Of a DNA stretch of 64,000 nucleotides, positions 44,184-53,432 are shown piece by piece; the first letter of the stretch is position 1; every line of letters begins with the position of its first letter. This DNA is from Puia sp. Lineage in GTDB: Bacteria; Bacteroidota; Bacteroidia; Chitinophagales; Chitinophagaceae. The notes under the pieces were generated by a model, which was given only the letters and a program-made list of their open reading frames with translations, was not told the DNA's origin and searched no databases. The position numbers and the translations under genes were made by a program. The stretch is from NCBI GenBank assembly GCA_031292515.1, contig JARLGZ010000004.1, positions 62,001 through 126,000 of the forward strand. The letters are read 5' to 3'.

Positions 44184-46715
44184 CTAAAAATTGAAATTGG
44201 TGCTGAAACGCAGTCCCAAGGTGGAAATGCCCGGATGATACAGGTAGGTGAATCGCTTGACCAAATCCACCCGGATGGCGGAGATTATATTGTAGATACC
44301 TACGCTGGCCTCGATATAAGGCGCGCTCCCCATCGTATAGGTTGACAAGATCCCCGCATCCGTCAACGGGAATTTCATCTGCGATGGGTTCAGGGCGGGA
44401 TTGTTTGCATCCCTGACACCCCCATAGAGGATCTTGCCGGCGATAACCTCCCGCAATCTCAGCTTCTTCAGCAACGGGATCTTGTTAAAAAAGAACCCAT
44501 TGAAATAGTGGTCGACATTTAACCCCGCAAAATGATCGTTTACAAACTCTTCGACATTCATGAGATTATAAGCGAAAAAACTGTAGAAATAGGACTGGTT
44601 GGCGGGGGCGATGACCAGCAGCGGGAAAGGCAGCGTACCGGCCAGGTATCCCGCGTTGAGCGTGACATCCGTATAACCGAATGGGGCCTCAAAGAAACGT
44701 TTGTTTATATTGAGATGAAAGGCGTCATAATTATACTGCCCGCCGAAAAGACCGCTGACGCCTTTCGCATATTGCAGGGTGATGATCGGATACTTGTTGA
44801 CAATATTTATTCTGCCCGCCTTGTTCTGAAAGAATTGTTCATGAGGAGCCCACCTCACCGAAGCGGATATTTCGCCGATCGTAATCCGCGTGGCTGTATC
44901 GAACATGCCGGGACTCGGCTCATACAAATAGGTGAGCGATCCCGCCGGGATCTGTCTCCAATACTTCATGCCCGCGGTATAGGTCAGGTGATTCCCGAAT
45001 TCCCGGACATAGGTCATCCGGAAAATATCGTTATACAGCCATTTCGAATTGTATCCACGGCTGAAAGAGCCCAGGAAACTATTGCCCTGCGCAAAAAGAT
45101 CCTCCTGCCCGGGATTTCGCGTGTCCCGCATAAAACTGGCCTGTATATAATGGAAAGGATAGGTATAGATCGATTTGTGGTTGAACGCATAGGCGCCATT
45201 CAGGTAGTACTTCCACTGCTGGTCTTTCGTCCCGTAGGCCACATAAGAATCAAAAAAAAGCGTTTTGCTCATTTTGGTGTTGGTCCTGCCGCCAAAACGA
45301 AACCGCTGTCCCTCGACCGGGTTGAACGTATAAAAATTGCCGATGGGACCCACGTCGAATTTACCGGCCGACTTATATCCTATCGTAAACGCGGTGGTAT
45401 AATCCATCAGTCTCCTGTAAGGTCGCATTTTTAGGAGACTATCCGTATTCGTATAGGTCTTCGACTCCGATTCGCTGAGCGGAACCGGACGGCCATCCTC
45501 CCAAAACGGCGCCGGCTTGCGTGAGGCATCCGGCAGGCTGTCTTCGGCCGGGCCGCTGAAAACAGCGTCTGCGAGCGTGGAATCCGATAGCTGCGTAATG
45601 ACGACCTTCCGGTTGGCAAAAATCCCGCGAGTATTGGCGAAGGCGGAGAAAAATGCGGACAAGTCCGAACTCGCCAGGTGGTAACGCTCTCCGGGCCCTT
45701 TCTCAAACTCCTGCTCGACGGTGAAATGCCTCACCCAATTGAGATTTGCGTGTTTGTCGATCCCCATTTCCACCCGCCGGATCGCGTAATTCCCATCCAG
45801 GGTGATATAGAGTATACCCTTGAACAGCAGATCTTCCGGGTTCCTCGGCTCGAAATACAGCTTGACCAGCTTTACGCCGTCCTCTTCGATCGTATCCCGG
45901 ATGAAATACCGGTAAAAGGTCGGAGCAAGTTCCGCAACGGGACTGACGAATTGCATCGTGAACGCCGGGATGGCATTGTCGTAAATATTGATGTCTTCAT
46001 AAATCCTGCTGATCGCGGATTGGATACCCCTCATATCGATATACTCCCCGTAATCCACACTTTTTTGACCCAGCAGGATCTGCTTCTTTCTTTCGGGTTG
46101 CCGTTGGTAATAGTGCTGGGTAAGCACCTCATGCAGGTATATCGAACTCAGCGATTTTCCGGGTACCGTCGTCGTGTCCACATTTTCAAAAAAGAAACGG
46201 AACTTTTTGACGGGCCAGCTATGCGTTATGAGATGCGGAGGACGCTCGATAAACATGCGGACCTTTTCATACTGCCGGTAAGAGAGATAAGGCCGGCCGG
46301 TGGGCCCATTCTTAGACTTGTTTTCTATCACTTTCCGGATCAGCTCTACGGCGGGGTTATTCTTATTCCTGTATTTTTTTCGCTTCCCGTTGACGACTAC
46401 ATCCTGCATGGTCATATAGGACTTCGCTAAAGCGATGGCGACCTTCTGTATACCGCTGTCCTGAAGCGATAGCCACTCTGGAGAATATCCCGTGGCCGTA
46501 AACGCCAGTTTTTGCACACCCCGGTCGACAGTAAACCGAAATCTCCCGTCATTGTCCGTCAGGACGCAGCGGTTGCTATTTTTTATGCAGACACTTACAT
46601 TTTGCAGGGGAACCCTAGTCACCGAATCCATCACGATGCCGGTGATCGTTTTAGTCTGTGCGGCAACGGCCAGGCAAGCTAAGATCGGGAGCAGGAATAT
46701 GGTGGTACGCTTCAG
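44184..46715 (-). CDS. DUF5686 outer-membrane protein with N-terminal carboxypeptidase-like domain
   Basis: About 843 residues. An N-terminal carboxypeptidase-regulatory-like beta domain (ITGIVMDSVTRVPLQNVSV, GRFRFTV) is followed by the DUF5686 region with a beta-barrel-like C-terminus ending in LGLRFSTNFNF, the aromatic end expected of outer-membrane barrels. The first ATG (46634) falls inside the beta domain and gives no signal peptide. Upstream in the same frame, back to a stop at about 46733, the codons read LKRTTIFLLPILACLAVAAQ, a perfect signal peptide. No ATG, GTG or TTG is available there. I place the start at the CTG at 46715; ATT at 46718 is an alternative. Confidence 0.82.
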   Translation of the reverse strand: MKRTTIFLLPILACLAVAAQTKTITGIVMDSVTRVPLQNVSVCIKNSNRCVLTDNDGRFRFTVDRGVQKLAFTATGYSPEWLSLQDSGIQKVAIALAKSYMTMQDVVVNGKRKKYRNKNNPAVELIRKVIENKSKNGPTGRPYLSYRQYEKVRMFIERPPHLITHSWPVKKFRFFFENVDTTTVPGKSLSSIYLHEVLTQHYYQRQPERKKQILLGQKSVDYGEYIDMRGIQSAISRIYEDINIYDNAIPAFTMQFVSPVAELAPTFYRYFIRDTIEEDGVKLVKLYFEPRNPEDLLFKGILYITLDGNYAIRRVEMGIDKHANLNWVRHFTVEQEFEKGPGERYHLASSDLSAFFSAFANTRGIFANRKVVITQLSDSTLADAVFSGPAEDSLPDASRKPAPFWEDGRPVPLSESESKTYTNTDSLLKMRPYRRLMDYTTAFTIGYKSAGKFDVGPIGNFYTFNPVEGQRFRFGGRTNTKMSKTLFFDSYVAYGTKDQQWKYYLNGAYAFNHKSIYTYPFHYIQASFMRDTRNPGQEDLFAQGNSFLGSFSRGYNSKWLYNDIFRMTYVREFGNHLTYTAGMKYWRQIPAGSLTYLYEPSPGMFDTATRITIGEISASVRWAPHEQFFQNKAGRINIVNKYPIITLQYAKGVSGLFGGQYNYDAFHLNINKRFFEAPFGYTDVTLNAGYLAGTLPFPLLVIAPANQSYFYSFFAYNLMNVEEFVNDHFAGLNVDHYFNGFFFNKIPLLKKLRLREVIAGKILYGGVRDANNPALNPSQMKFPLTDAGILSTYTMGSAPYIEASVGIYNIISAIRVDLVKRFTYLYHPGISTLGLRFSTNFNF

Positions 46716-46923
46716 AATATGGATTGCTTGCTTTTTTTAAAAATAAGCAGTTTTACCCAAACCCCATAATCTTATAGCTAAACGAAGTTTTATCTGCAGA
46801 GGTTGTCTTCGACAAACCGCGGCAGTCGGCCGCTGCAAACTGCAAAAGTCCGCCGCGAATTTTCGCACGCCTGCCCCTGCCACAATCCATCGCAAGCGCC
46901 GTCATGCTATCACAGTCCCGCGA

Positions 46924-48201
46924 CTAAGAACGCATCGTGCCGATCTTTTTTCCCTGCCAGCCGGGGAACAGGACCGTGTCATCGCTGATCTGCAAATGAC
47001 GGTCCGCGACTTCGCTGAATACGCTGCGGAAATCGGTGGTGACCGGAAGATCGCGCCCGTCTTCGAGATTTTCCACGGCCAGCTCACGCAGTTCGCCATG
47101 TACGATACCTCCGTTTACACCATTGCCCAGGATGAAATTGCAGGAGCCTCGTCCATGATCGGTGCCCCCCGTTCCATTTTGTTTCACCGTACGCCCGAAT
47201 TCGGTCATGGTCATGACAGTGACGGAATCCTGGAAAGCCTCCATATCGGCCCAGAAAGCGGCCATGCTGTTGCTGAGATCCGAGGCGCTGCGTGCAAATA
47301 CACCCGATTCCGTGCCCTGGTTAAAATGAGTGTCCCAACCCGTGGACTCTGCAAATGCCACTTCAAGACCCACATCCATTTTTATCAACTGTGCAATTTG
47401 TTTCAACGCATTCCCCAACGGGCTGAAAGGATAGACAGCCCCATTCTCCGGGCGGTAGTTATGCGTGTCCATCTTCTGCAGCATCTTTACCGCGTCGAAA
47501 CTCTCCTTGCCGGTATCCTTCAGCAAATCCGAAGAAGCCTGGTCGTACAGGTCTTCAAAACTCCTGGCCGCCATATTGGCCGCCAGCGGATTGCCCTTCA
47601 TCTGGATCGCGAAATCCTGCAGGTCGCCGATGGCAACGGTCGGATTGTCTCCATAAAAAGACCGGGGCATGGAAGGGGTCAGGCTTACTGCCCGGAAAGG
47701 ACTGGCATCATGGCCCAGCAAACCGATGGCACGGTTCAGCCATCCGCTTGGCGTGCCCTTGCTAAAAGGGGTACCGGACTCCATATAGTCCTGCGCATCG
47801 AAGTGAGACCGGGTGTTATTGGGCGAGCCGATCCCATGTACAATTGCCAGCCGCTTATCCCGGAACAGGGGCTCAAAGGATTTCATGGCCGGATGAAGCC
47901 CGAAACGTCCGTCCAGGTCGATCAACGGGCTTCCCTTCGGGCTATTCGTGCTGTTCTTCGCTGCCGACATAAACAGCGTCGGACGGGCAGCCTGCAGATA
48001 GGGATCCGTAAGAGGCGTGACAGCCATAAGGCCATCCATCGCGCCCCGCTGAAAAATACAGATCAGCACCTTGCCCTTCTTATACAGTCCGGTCGATTTG
48101 ACGCTGCCGGCAGCACGCGCGACAAAGCCCGGCACGCCTCCTATACTGATTCCAAACAGGGCCAGCCCACCCGCCTTTAAAAATCCTCTTCTCGTTGCCA
48201 T
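46924..48201 (-). CDS. DUF1501 protein with Tat-like signal
   Basis: A 425-residue DUF1501-family exported protein. The ATG at 48201 gives MATRRGFLKAGGLALFG, a twin-arginine-type signal. Motifs include ICIFQRGAMDGLMAV, NNTRSHFDAQDYMESG, GWDTHFNQG and VMTMTEFGRT, which follow the alkaline-phosphatase/sulfatase-like pattern of the family. The function is unknown. DUF1501 and DUF1800 genes are almost always paired, as here, suggesting a two-protein envelope system. An upstream in-frame ATG at 48252 only adds repeat-derived sequence. Confidence 0.88.
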   Translation of the reverse strand: MATRRGFLKAGGLALFGISIGGVPGFVARAAGSVKSTGLYKKGKVLICIFQRGAMDGLMAVTPLTDPYLQAARPTLFMSAAKNSTNSPKGSPLIDLDGRFGLHPAMKSFEPLFRDKRLAIVHGIGSPNNTRSHFDAQDYMESGTPFSKGTPSGWLNRAIGLLGHDASPFRAVSLTPSMPRSFYGDNPTVAIGDLQDFAIQMKGNPLAANMAARSFEDLYDQASSDLLKDTGKESFDAVKMLQKMDTHNYRPENGAVYPFSPLGNALKQIAQLIKMDVGLEVAFAESTGWDTHFNQGTESGVFARSASDLSNSMAAFWADMEAFQDSVTVMTMTEFGRTVKQNGTGGTDHGRGSCNFILGNGVNGGIVHGELRELAVENLEDGRDLPVTTDFRSVFSEVADRHLQISDDTVLFPGWQGKKIGTMRS

Positions 48202-48254
48202 ACCTGATAGTTTATTAAGATGAATAAATCCCACCCAATTCCATCCCCCCAATT

Positions 48255-48345
48255 TGCGTCCATTCGCATCTCTTTCTTATTCGCATCGCCAGCATCCTAC
48301 TATTCCCGCAATCCGTGTCCTTGCTGTTCGCGTCATCAGCGTCTT
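48255..48345. repeat. Loose repeats between the DUF1800 and DUF1501 genes
   Basis: Units such as GTCCATTCGCATC, TTATTCGCATCGCC and GTTCGCGTCATCAGCGTC recur in the 134-bp spacer. No gene is visible. Confidence 0.5.
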
Positions 48346-50501
48346 TGAAACTCCGGCGATCCGATAATAATCCCTACGACCTGTGAAAGCAGGGGGCTAT
48401 TGCTCACAGCCGTTGCCGGTTGCACCAATGGCTCCTTCTCATATTCCATCATCGTCCCATCTCCCAGTTCGCTCCCTGGCCCCTGATCCGGGCCGTTCCG
48501 TTGCAAGGACCGTCTTGTCTGCGGATCCTGTCTCTGCCTGTTCTGAGCGGTCTGTCGATTTTGCATTCCATCCATACCCAGCGCCGCCCCCGCATTCCGG
48601 CTTGCGTCCATCCCCTTCGTCGCTTCCATATTCTGATCCGCTCCTATATTCTGTGTTGCCAGCCCGTCTTGCCCCGTTCCCGATGCCCCGGACTTTCCCG
48701 AAGCATCCCCGACCTTTTTTTCGAGAGCCGGATCATTCAGCAAGGGCGTCAGCCGCCTGATGGTGGCAGTAAGATCCCGTTCCGGCATGAGCAACCTGCA
48801 GTAGGTCACCAGTGCAGCCCCCGTACTCTCAGGTTCATGATGGTTGTTGAGCGCCGCCAGCGAGAACGCGATACCCGGAATCCGCCCGGAAGCCAGCGCC
48901 AGTCCAAAATTCATCCGGCTTAACAGAGAACCTGTATTGATCCAATACTGACCCTTGTCGGGGAACCCGGTCGGCGCCTGGTAATAGTATATCTTCTGGC
49001 CCATCTTCGTGATCCAGGTATAGAGCGGGTAAGGCATCGTGATACTGGCTCCAAGACCTCTTACCGAACTGATGGCAAGTTCAAAAGGTGATTTTATCTT
49101 CTCACGGAGCGCCTCCCTGCTCCAGAATTCCCGGGATCCGACGATCGTCAGCAATACCTGCCGGATATCACCGTCTTTGTCCATAAAGGTCTTCGCCATC
49201 TTATCGACCAGGCTTTGCGGCGGATCGTCGCCGACGAAACGAACCGCGATTTTTCGCGCTATAAATTTTGCGGTAGACGGATGGTGCGCCAGCATCTTTA
49301 AAAGATCCACCCCCTCCTCATACCCGCCACCCGCAGAAAATGTCTTACCCATGATCGTCTTTTCCCCGTTATCGTGCCGGTTCGGGGCAAACAGGAAATC
49401 GCCTTCATGGACAAAGCCACCCAGCTTCAGCCGGTCTTCTCCCATCGTCTCTACCAACTTCCTGGCCCCGTTGCCATATTCCCCCATCGGGTAGACGGTC
49501 CATCCCGTCAGCACGCGTGCTACCTGCGTCACATCCGTCTGTGAATACCCCCCGTCGACACCCAGCGTATGCAGTTCCATCACCTCGCGCGCATAGTTCT
49601 CGTTGAGCCCTTGCCCTTGCTTACCACCGTTTCCGAACGGCTTACCGGCAAAGTTGGTATTCCTGCCCGTGCTGCTGAAATTATCAAGATAGAAAAGCAT
49701 CGCCGGCGATTTCGCGGTAGCCAGCAACAGGCCTTCAAACCTGCCCAGCGCATTCGGACGGATGACATCCCGCTCATAGGCGGGAATAAATTGTGAACAG
49801 TCGTTCTTTGTGATGGATACATTGAAGTGGTTAAACCAGAAATCCGTAAGCACCTCCTGTAATTGGTTCTGCGTATAAGCCGCCCGCAGGATCTTCTGGT
49901 TGACGAACTGTCTGAAAAGTTCCTTTTCCGGCTTGATTCCTTTTTGCCGCATATAATCCTCCAGCTGCGCCCGGTATTGTTTCTTATCTCCCTTGTCCAC
50001 CGAATCCTTATCGATCAGTCCGTCGCGGACTGCCATCCGCAAAACCTGGCCGCCTTTCAGAAAAGTCTTTATAATTTCTTCATTACTCAGGGAGAGCGCA
50101 TCATAACCGCTTAACAGCTGATGCAAGGAATCGTCGGGATTGTCCGCACGCAACTGCTGATAAAACCATTTTTCAAGCCCTTCCTTCACGACTTCCCCGA
50201 CCTGCCCCGGCGTGGCGCCAAAGGTGAACCGGTCCAGCAGATGAGCCGCCGCCTGCCGCTCCGTAAGGCCCGCCGCCTTATACGGGAAAAGAGCGCCGGA
50301 AGCCTCCGCCCCGTACCCATCATATCCGGCCGGCCGCAGAGCATGATCGTCTGTCGTTCCACCCAACCCCGGGGGATGGCCCGTCTCGCCGCCCTTTTCC
50401 TTCGCAAGAAAGGACGACAGCACGCAAACCATGCACACCGGCCATACGGCCAGCTTACCTATTCGTTTAAACAGGGACCTGTTTACCCCGGGCTTATTCA
50501 T
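48336..50501 (-). CDS. DUF1800 exported protein
   Basis: About 721 residues. A signal/anchor segment lies at about residues 16-35, followed by the helical DUF1800 domain (HLLDRFTFGATPGQVGEVV, DFWFNHFNVSITKN, NYAREVMELHTLGVDGGYSQ). Near the C-terminus, about residues 595-690, the family domain is interrupted by a Gly/Gln/Met/Asn-rich low-complexity stretch (GMDASRNAGAALGMDGMQNR) before the conserved end VVGIIIGSPEFQRR. In-frame ATGs at 50543 and 50528 lie inside a 21-bp tandem repeat, so the ATG at 50501 (MNKPGVNRSLFKRIGK) is chosen. It precedes the DUF1501 gene on the same strand. Confidence 0.87.
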   Translation of the reverse strand: MNKPGVNRSLFKRIGKLAVWPVCMVCVLSSFLAKEKGGETGHPPGLGGTTDDHALRPAGYDGYGAEASGALFPYKAAGLTERQAAAHLLDRFTFGATPGQVGEVVKEGLEKWFYQQLRADNPDDSLHQLLSGYDALSLSNEEIIKTFLKGGQVLRMAVRDGLIDKDSVDKGDKKQYRAQLEDYMRQKGIKPEKELFRQFVNQKILRAAYTQNQLQEVLTDFWFNHFNVSITKNDCSQFIPAYERDVIRPNALGRFEGLLLATAKSPAMLFYLDNFSSTGRNTNFAGKPFGNGGKQGQGLNENYAREVMELHTLGVDGGYSQTDVTQVARVLTGWTVYPMGEYGNGARKLVETMGEDRLKLGGFVHEGDFLFAPNRHDNGEKTIMGKTFSAGGGYEEGVDLLKMLAHHPSTAKFIARKIAVRFVGDDPPQSLVDKMAKTFMDKDGDIRQVLLTIVGSREFWSREALREKIKSPFELAISSVRGLGASITMPYPLYTWITKMGQKIYYYQAPTGFPDKGQYWINTGSLLSRMNFGLALASGRIPGIAFSLAALNNHHEPESTGAALVTYCRLLMPERDLTATIRRLTPLLNDPALEKKVGDASGKSGASGTGQDGLATQNIGADQNMEATKGMDASRNAGAALGMDGMQNRQTAQNRQRQDPQTRRSLQRNGPDQGPGSELGDGTMMEYEKEPLVQPATAVSNSPLLSQVVGIIIGSPEFQRR
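48430..48720. repeat. Coding low-complexity repeats in the DUF1800 C-terminal region
   Basis: Short units resembling CCATACCCAGC, GCATTCCGGC and TGCCCCGTTCCCGATGCC recur in the coding sequence and give a 95-residue Gly/Gln/Asn-rich insert just before the conserved C-terminal end of the family domain. Confidence 0.55.
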
Positions 50502-50553
50502 TGTCACCCCGGTCTTATTCGTTGTCATTCCGGCCATAGTCATTCATTAACGG
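50491..50553. repeat. Three-copy 21-bp repeat over the DUF1800 start region
   Basis: Units at 50491-50511, 50512-50532 and 50533-50553 resemble GGCTTATTCATTGTCACCCC. Each copy brings an in-frame ATG on the minus strand, giving three possible starts. Confidence 0.8.
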
Positions 50554-50686
50554 TTTCGTCTTCACAATCGTACTTTTCATCACGACCAGTAGGACGGCAA
50601 AAACCGCATGGGGTTTAAACGGGACTATGATAAGGCCCCGAATAAAGCCCGTTAATGACTCTCCCTGTAGCCCTCGCCAAATGCCC

Positions 50687-50733
50687 GCGGAGTGTGATCC
50701 CGCGGAAAAAATCCATACGGGATGACACTCCGC
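50687..50733. repeat. Long inverted repeat upstream of the DUF1800 gene
   Basis: GCGGAGTGT (50687-50695) pairs with ACACTCCGC (50725-50733), and ATCCCG (50697-50702) with CGGGAT (50718-50723), around one mismatch and a 15-nt loop. It follows the small lipoprotein gene on the minus strand. No T run follows, so it may be a regulatory or RNA-stability hairpin. Confidence 0.75.
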
Positions 50734-50772
50734 TTGCTTAGACCGGCAGCTGTCTGCCGATGTTCCCGCCTG

Positions 50773-50937
50773 TTAATGATAGTAGTAAGAATGGTGGTAA
50801 GGATGACCATATCTTACACAATAACATCCGGACAATGTAGAACCGAGAACGGCGATGGCCAGTACGATTAATAAATATTTCTTTTTACTCACTAATGTAG
50901 TGGTCATTTTTGGGTGTTCGTGAACCTTCGGTTTCAT
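50773..50937 (-). CDS. Tiny lipoprotein
   Basis: About 54 residues starting MKPKVHEHPKMTTTLV. It has a hydrophobic segment (YLLIVLAIAVLGSTL) and lipobox LSGC, then CVRYGHPYHHSYYYH, a short His/Tyr-rich mature peptide of only about 17 residues. An inner ATG at 50907 is an equally plausible start. The His-rich end might bind metal, but this is only a guess. Confidence 0.65.
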   Translation of the reverse strand: MKPKVHEHPKMTTTLVSKKKYLLIVLAIAVLGSTLSGCYCVRYGHPYHHSYYYH

Positions 50938-51044
50938 GTTGTATGATTTTAAGTTTATACATACATAGATTCCGAAACATCCCACTCGTTTACTAAAGAA
51001 ACGTTGCGAATTGCTAAGAGCCGGTTAACAGCCAATTCGCCGCA

Positions 51045-51165
51045 TTCATCTATTCATCATCCTCTGTTCACAATCCCTTATCCATGATCCCTTACTCATC
51101 ATCTCCTTACTCATCATCGCTCTGTTCATTATCTGCCCATTTAACATCTCTCTATTTATGATCCC
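51045..51165. repeat. Degenerate repeats downstream of the polytopic membrane protein gene
   Basis: Units around 16 bp such as TCCCTTACTCATCATC and TCCTTACTCATCATCG, with diverged copies (CTGTTCATTATCTGCC), fill the spacer. No gene is visible. Confidence 0.65.
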
Positions 51166-53290
51166 CGTTCTTCAGAATGGGCTTGGACCGCCAATTAGCC
51201 TCCCGGCCAAATCTTGTCTGGATGTGCTTGAAATCTAATTGCTCGTAAGGAGGATATTGATAAAACAGCCGGTTTGTAAACAGGAAAAACGTGCTCGATA
51301 CCACGACGGCGACGAGGGTCATCTTCCACGCCTTCCGATACAGCATCTTAAAGGAATCGACAGCCTGCACCGGCCATTCCTCCTCCGGATCTCCGGGAAG
51401 AATCAGCACAAGCACCGACACGATCATCGCATTGACCGTAATGACCCATTCGGTTAAAAGCCGCTCCGGACCCCAGCCGGTCAACGCTCTTTCGAAATTT
51501 CCGATCACCATGATCCATAGAAGCAGCAGGAAGATCAACTGCCCCTTCCCAATCCATCCACGCGGTATAATGGCCAGCGGTTTACGAAAATGCCGGTTCA
51601 GCAGAATGATAAAGACAATCGCCAGAAATATCCAGGTAATGTCAAACCACCACTCCGGCGTCAGATGCAGAAAACCGAAGCCCGGAAGCCGGCCGATATA
51701 GGGAACGTCCCAAAGCGCCGGCAGCGTCTCTTTTGTGCCGTCCGCAGCCGTCACCACACGCTTCCATATTTCCGGTTTCGATTGATCGCTCCAGGTATCG
51801 ACATTCTTAACGAGGTTTATATAAGGAATCACCAGCAGGGTAAAAATAGCGGCTACACCCAGTGTCCAGTTCCTGGAACCGGAACCCGATCCCGGCCCGG
51901 AGACGGCAGGCTTCTCTTTTTGCAAAGGCAGCCTCGTTGCAAGAAAGGCCATCCCCACAGCCAGGGCAATGCCGTTCACAAAGCCATAACTCTGTTCGAG
52001 AAAACTATGCCAGTTTTGATGTTGCCAGTTTGCCCAGGTCGACACGATCCTTTCATATTCCGGGTTCCCCGGGTTGAGGCCCCTGGCCACGAGGATCCGG
52101 GGGTTACCAGGAACCATCAGCACCTGCCGGAGCCACGCGATGCCCGCGAATCCCAAACCGCCGACAGCTCCCCCGATAACGGAGGCGGTTGCCGCGGAGA
52201 GATATTTATGGCGTCGAAACCAGAGCATGGTGCCCGCAAAAACACCCACGATACCGGACCAGTCGTCGCTTCGGGGCGGCGTCATCCGTATACCGCCGTG
52301 GCTGGCGAACAGCAGGCTTCCCAATACCGGGAAAACAAGGAAGGACACCAGCCAGCCACCGGCCATATACACGATCAGCGAAGAACCCTTCCGGAATTTT
52401 CCGTAGCGCAGGAAATAGAAAGTCAGACCCGCAACGACCCCAATCAACCAGCCGATCGCCTGCGGATAATCCCCAAACCATTGAGGCCAGTTGTTTAAAA
52501 GATTGCTGGCCTCATAGGCCGGCTGCCCCGTTGCGGGATTGATATAGGTCGGATCTCCCAGCGGATAAGTCAACGCATGCGCCAGTGATACGTCCCATCC
52601 GATCGCATGAAGCAGCGATTGCACTCCCCATCCAGCCAGCGCGCCTCCGATACCATAAACGGGGAGCAGCCAGCCATTCTTTTCCCTGCGTTCCTGCAGG
52701 TCGTATACGCCCGCCGCGAGCAGTGTGAAGAACGCCGGAAGATAATTGGCATCGAACCAATAGAGAGGATTTTTGTGACGCGACCAGTTACTGTCGAAAT
52801 TCGCCGCCGGCTCGAGCAGGCTCGCGATCGGATCTTCGATGAGGTCCAGCAACAACCAGGCTGCAAAAACAAAAAGGACCGGCTTAAAGAAATCCGCCAG
52901 CGCATCTTTTTCCGCCACCGCCGCCAGCGCCGTCCCGGCAACACCAAGCGAAGCCCAAAGAAACCCTATCAGGAACAGGCAGCCATATCCATACCACTGC
53001 GTCGCAAAATGGCCACTATCCGTATACGCTATAACCTGCATATAGGAGACCGTCGCCCCGAAACCCCATCCTATGGCGCCGAAAAAAGCAAAATACAATA
53101 GCTTTTTACGCCAGTCTTCCCTGCCGGATAACACGCATAGCGGGATGATAGCCACGCAGCCGGCGAAGGCAGCGCCATATTGATGTCCGAAGTTGCCACG
53201 TATCCCCCACCCGATGGAAAGAGATAAGCCTATCAGCAGCAGAGAGCCGACCCGCAGGAGCGGGGTCTGTTGTTTTTGCAAGAGCTTCAT
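51152..53290 (-). CDS. Polytopic inner-membrane protein of unknown function
   Basis: A 712-residue protein with roughly 14 hydrophobic helices and several soluble loops. The start MKLLQKQQTPLLRVGSLLLI at 53290 is chosen over the repeat-derived extension to 53404. Loops carry conserved-looking SIGWGIRGNFGHQYGAAFAG, PLYWFDANYLPAFF, HGGIRMTPPRSDDWSGIVGV and LTPEWWFDITW. I recognise no transporter or enzyme family. It lies about 140 bp downstream of the alpha-glucuronidase-like gene on the same strand, so a role in uptake or handling of a glycan is possible. Confidence 0.75.
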   Translation of the reverse strand: MKLLQKQQTPLLRVGSLLLIGLSLSIGWGIRGNFGHQYGAAFAGCVAIIPLCVLSGREDWRKKLLYFAFFGAIGWGFGATVSYMQVIAYTDSGHFATQWYGYGCLFLIGFLWASLGVAGTALAAVAEKDALADFFKPVLFVFAAWLLLDLIEDPIASLLEPAANFDSNWSRHKNPLYWFDANYLPAFFTLLAAGVYDLQERREKNGWLLPVYGIGGALAGWGVQSLLHAIGWDVSLAHALTYPLGDPTYINPATGQPAYEASNLLNNWPQWFGDYPQAIGWLIGVVAGLTFYFLRYGKFRKGSSLIVYMAGGWLVSFLVFPVLGSLLFASHGGIRMTPPRSDDWSGIVGVFAGTMLWFRRHKYLSAATASVIGGAVGGLGFAGIAWLRQVLMVPGNPRILVARGLNPGNPEYERIVSTWANWQHQNWHSFLEQSYGFVNGIALAVGMAFLATRLPLQKEKPAVSGPGSGSGSRNWTLGVAAIFTLLVIPYINLVKNVDTWSDQSKPEIWKRVVTAADGTKETLPALWDVPYIGRLPGFGFLHLTPEWWFDITWIFLAIVFIILLNRHFRKPLAIIPRGWIGKGQLIFLLLLWIMVIGNFERALTGWGPERLLTEWVITVNAMIVSVLVLILPGDPEEEWPVQAVDSFKMLYRKAWKMTLVAVVVSSTFFLFTNRLFYQYPPYEQLDFKHIQTRFGREANWRSKPILKNGDHK

Positions 53291-53327
53291 AAGCGAGTAG
53301 TATAAAGTATTGAAAGTTTCAGTGTTG

Positions 53328-53390
53328 TCCCGACACATCCCCGGCGTCTCCCGACATATCCCGCGCGTCTTCCGATATCCCCTCCATCGC
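53328..53390. repeat. Three-copy 21-bp tandem repeat between hydrolase and membrane protein genes
   Basis: Exact period of 21 bp: 53328-53348, 53349-53369 and 53370-53390, with unit TCCCGACATATCCCGCGCGT plus one base. Copies differ at several positions. Confidence 0.88.
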
Positions 53391-53432
53391 CCCGGCATTC
53401 TCACATTCTCCCTTTCTCATTTCCTCCCTTCC

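Noticed and set aside
46996-48180. 394-codon plus-strand open frame
   Set aside because: Antisense shadow of the DUF1501 gene.
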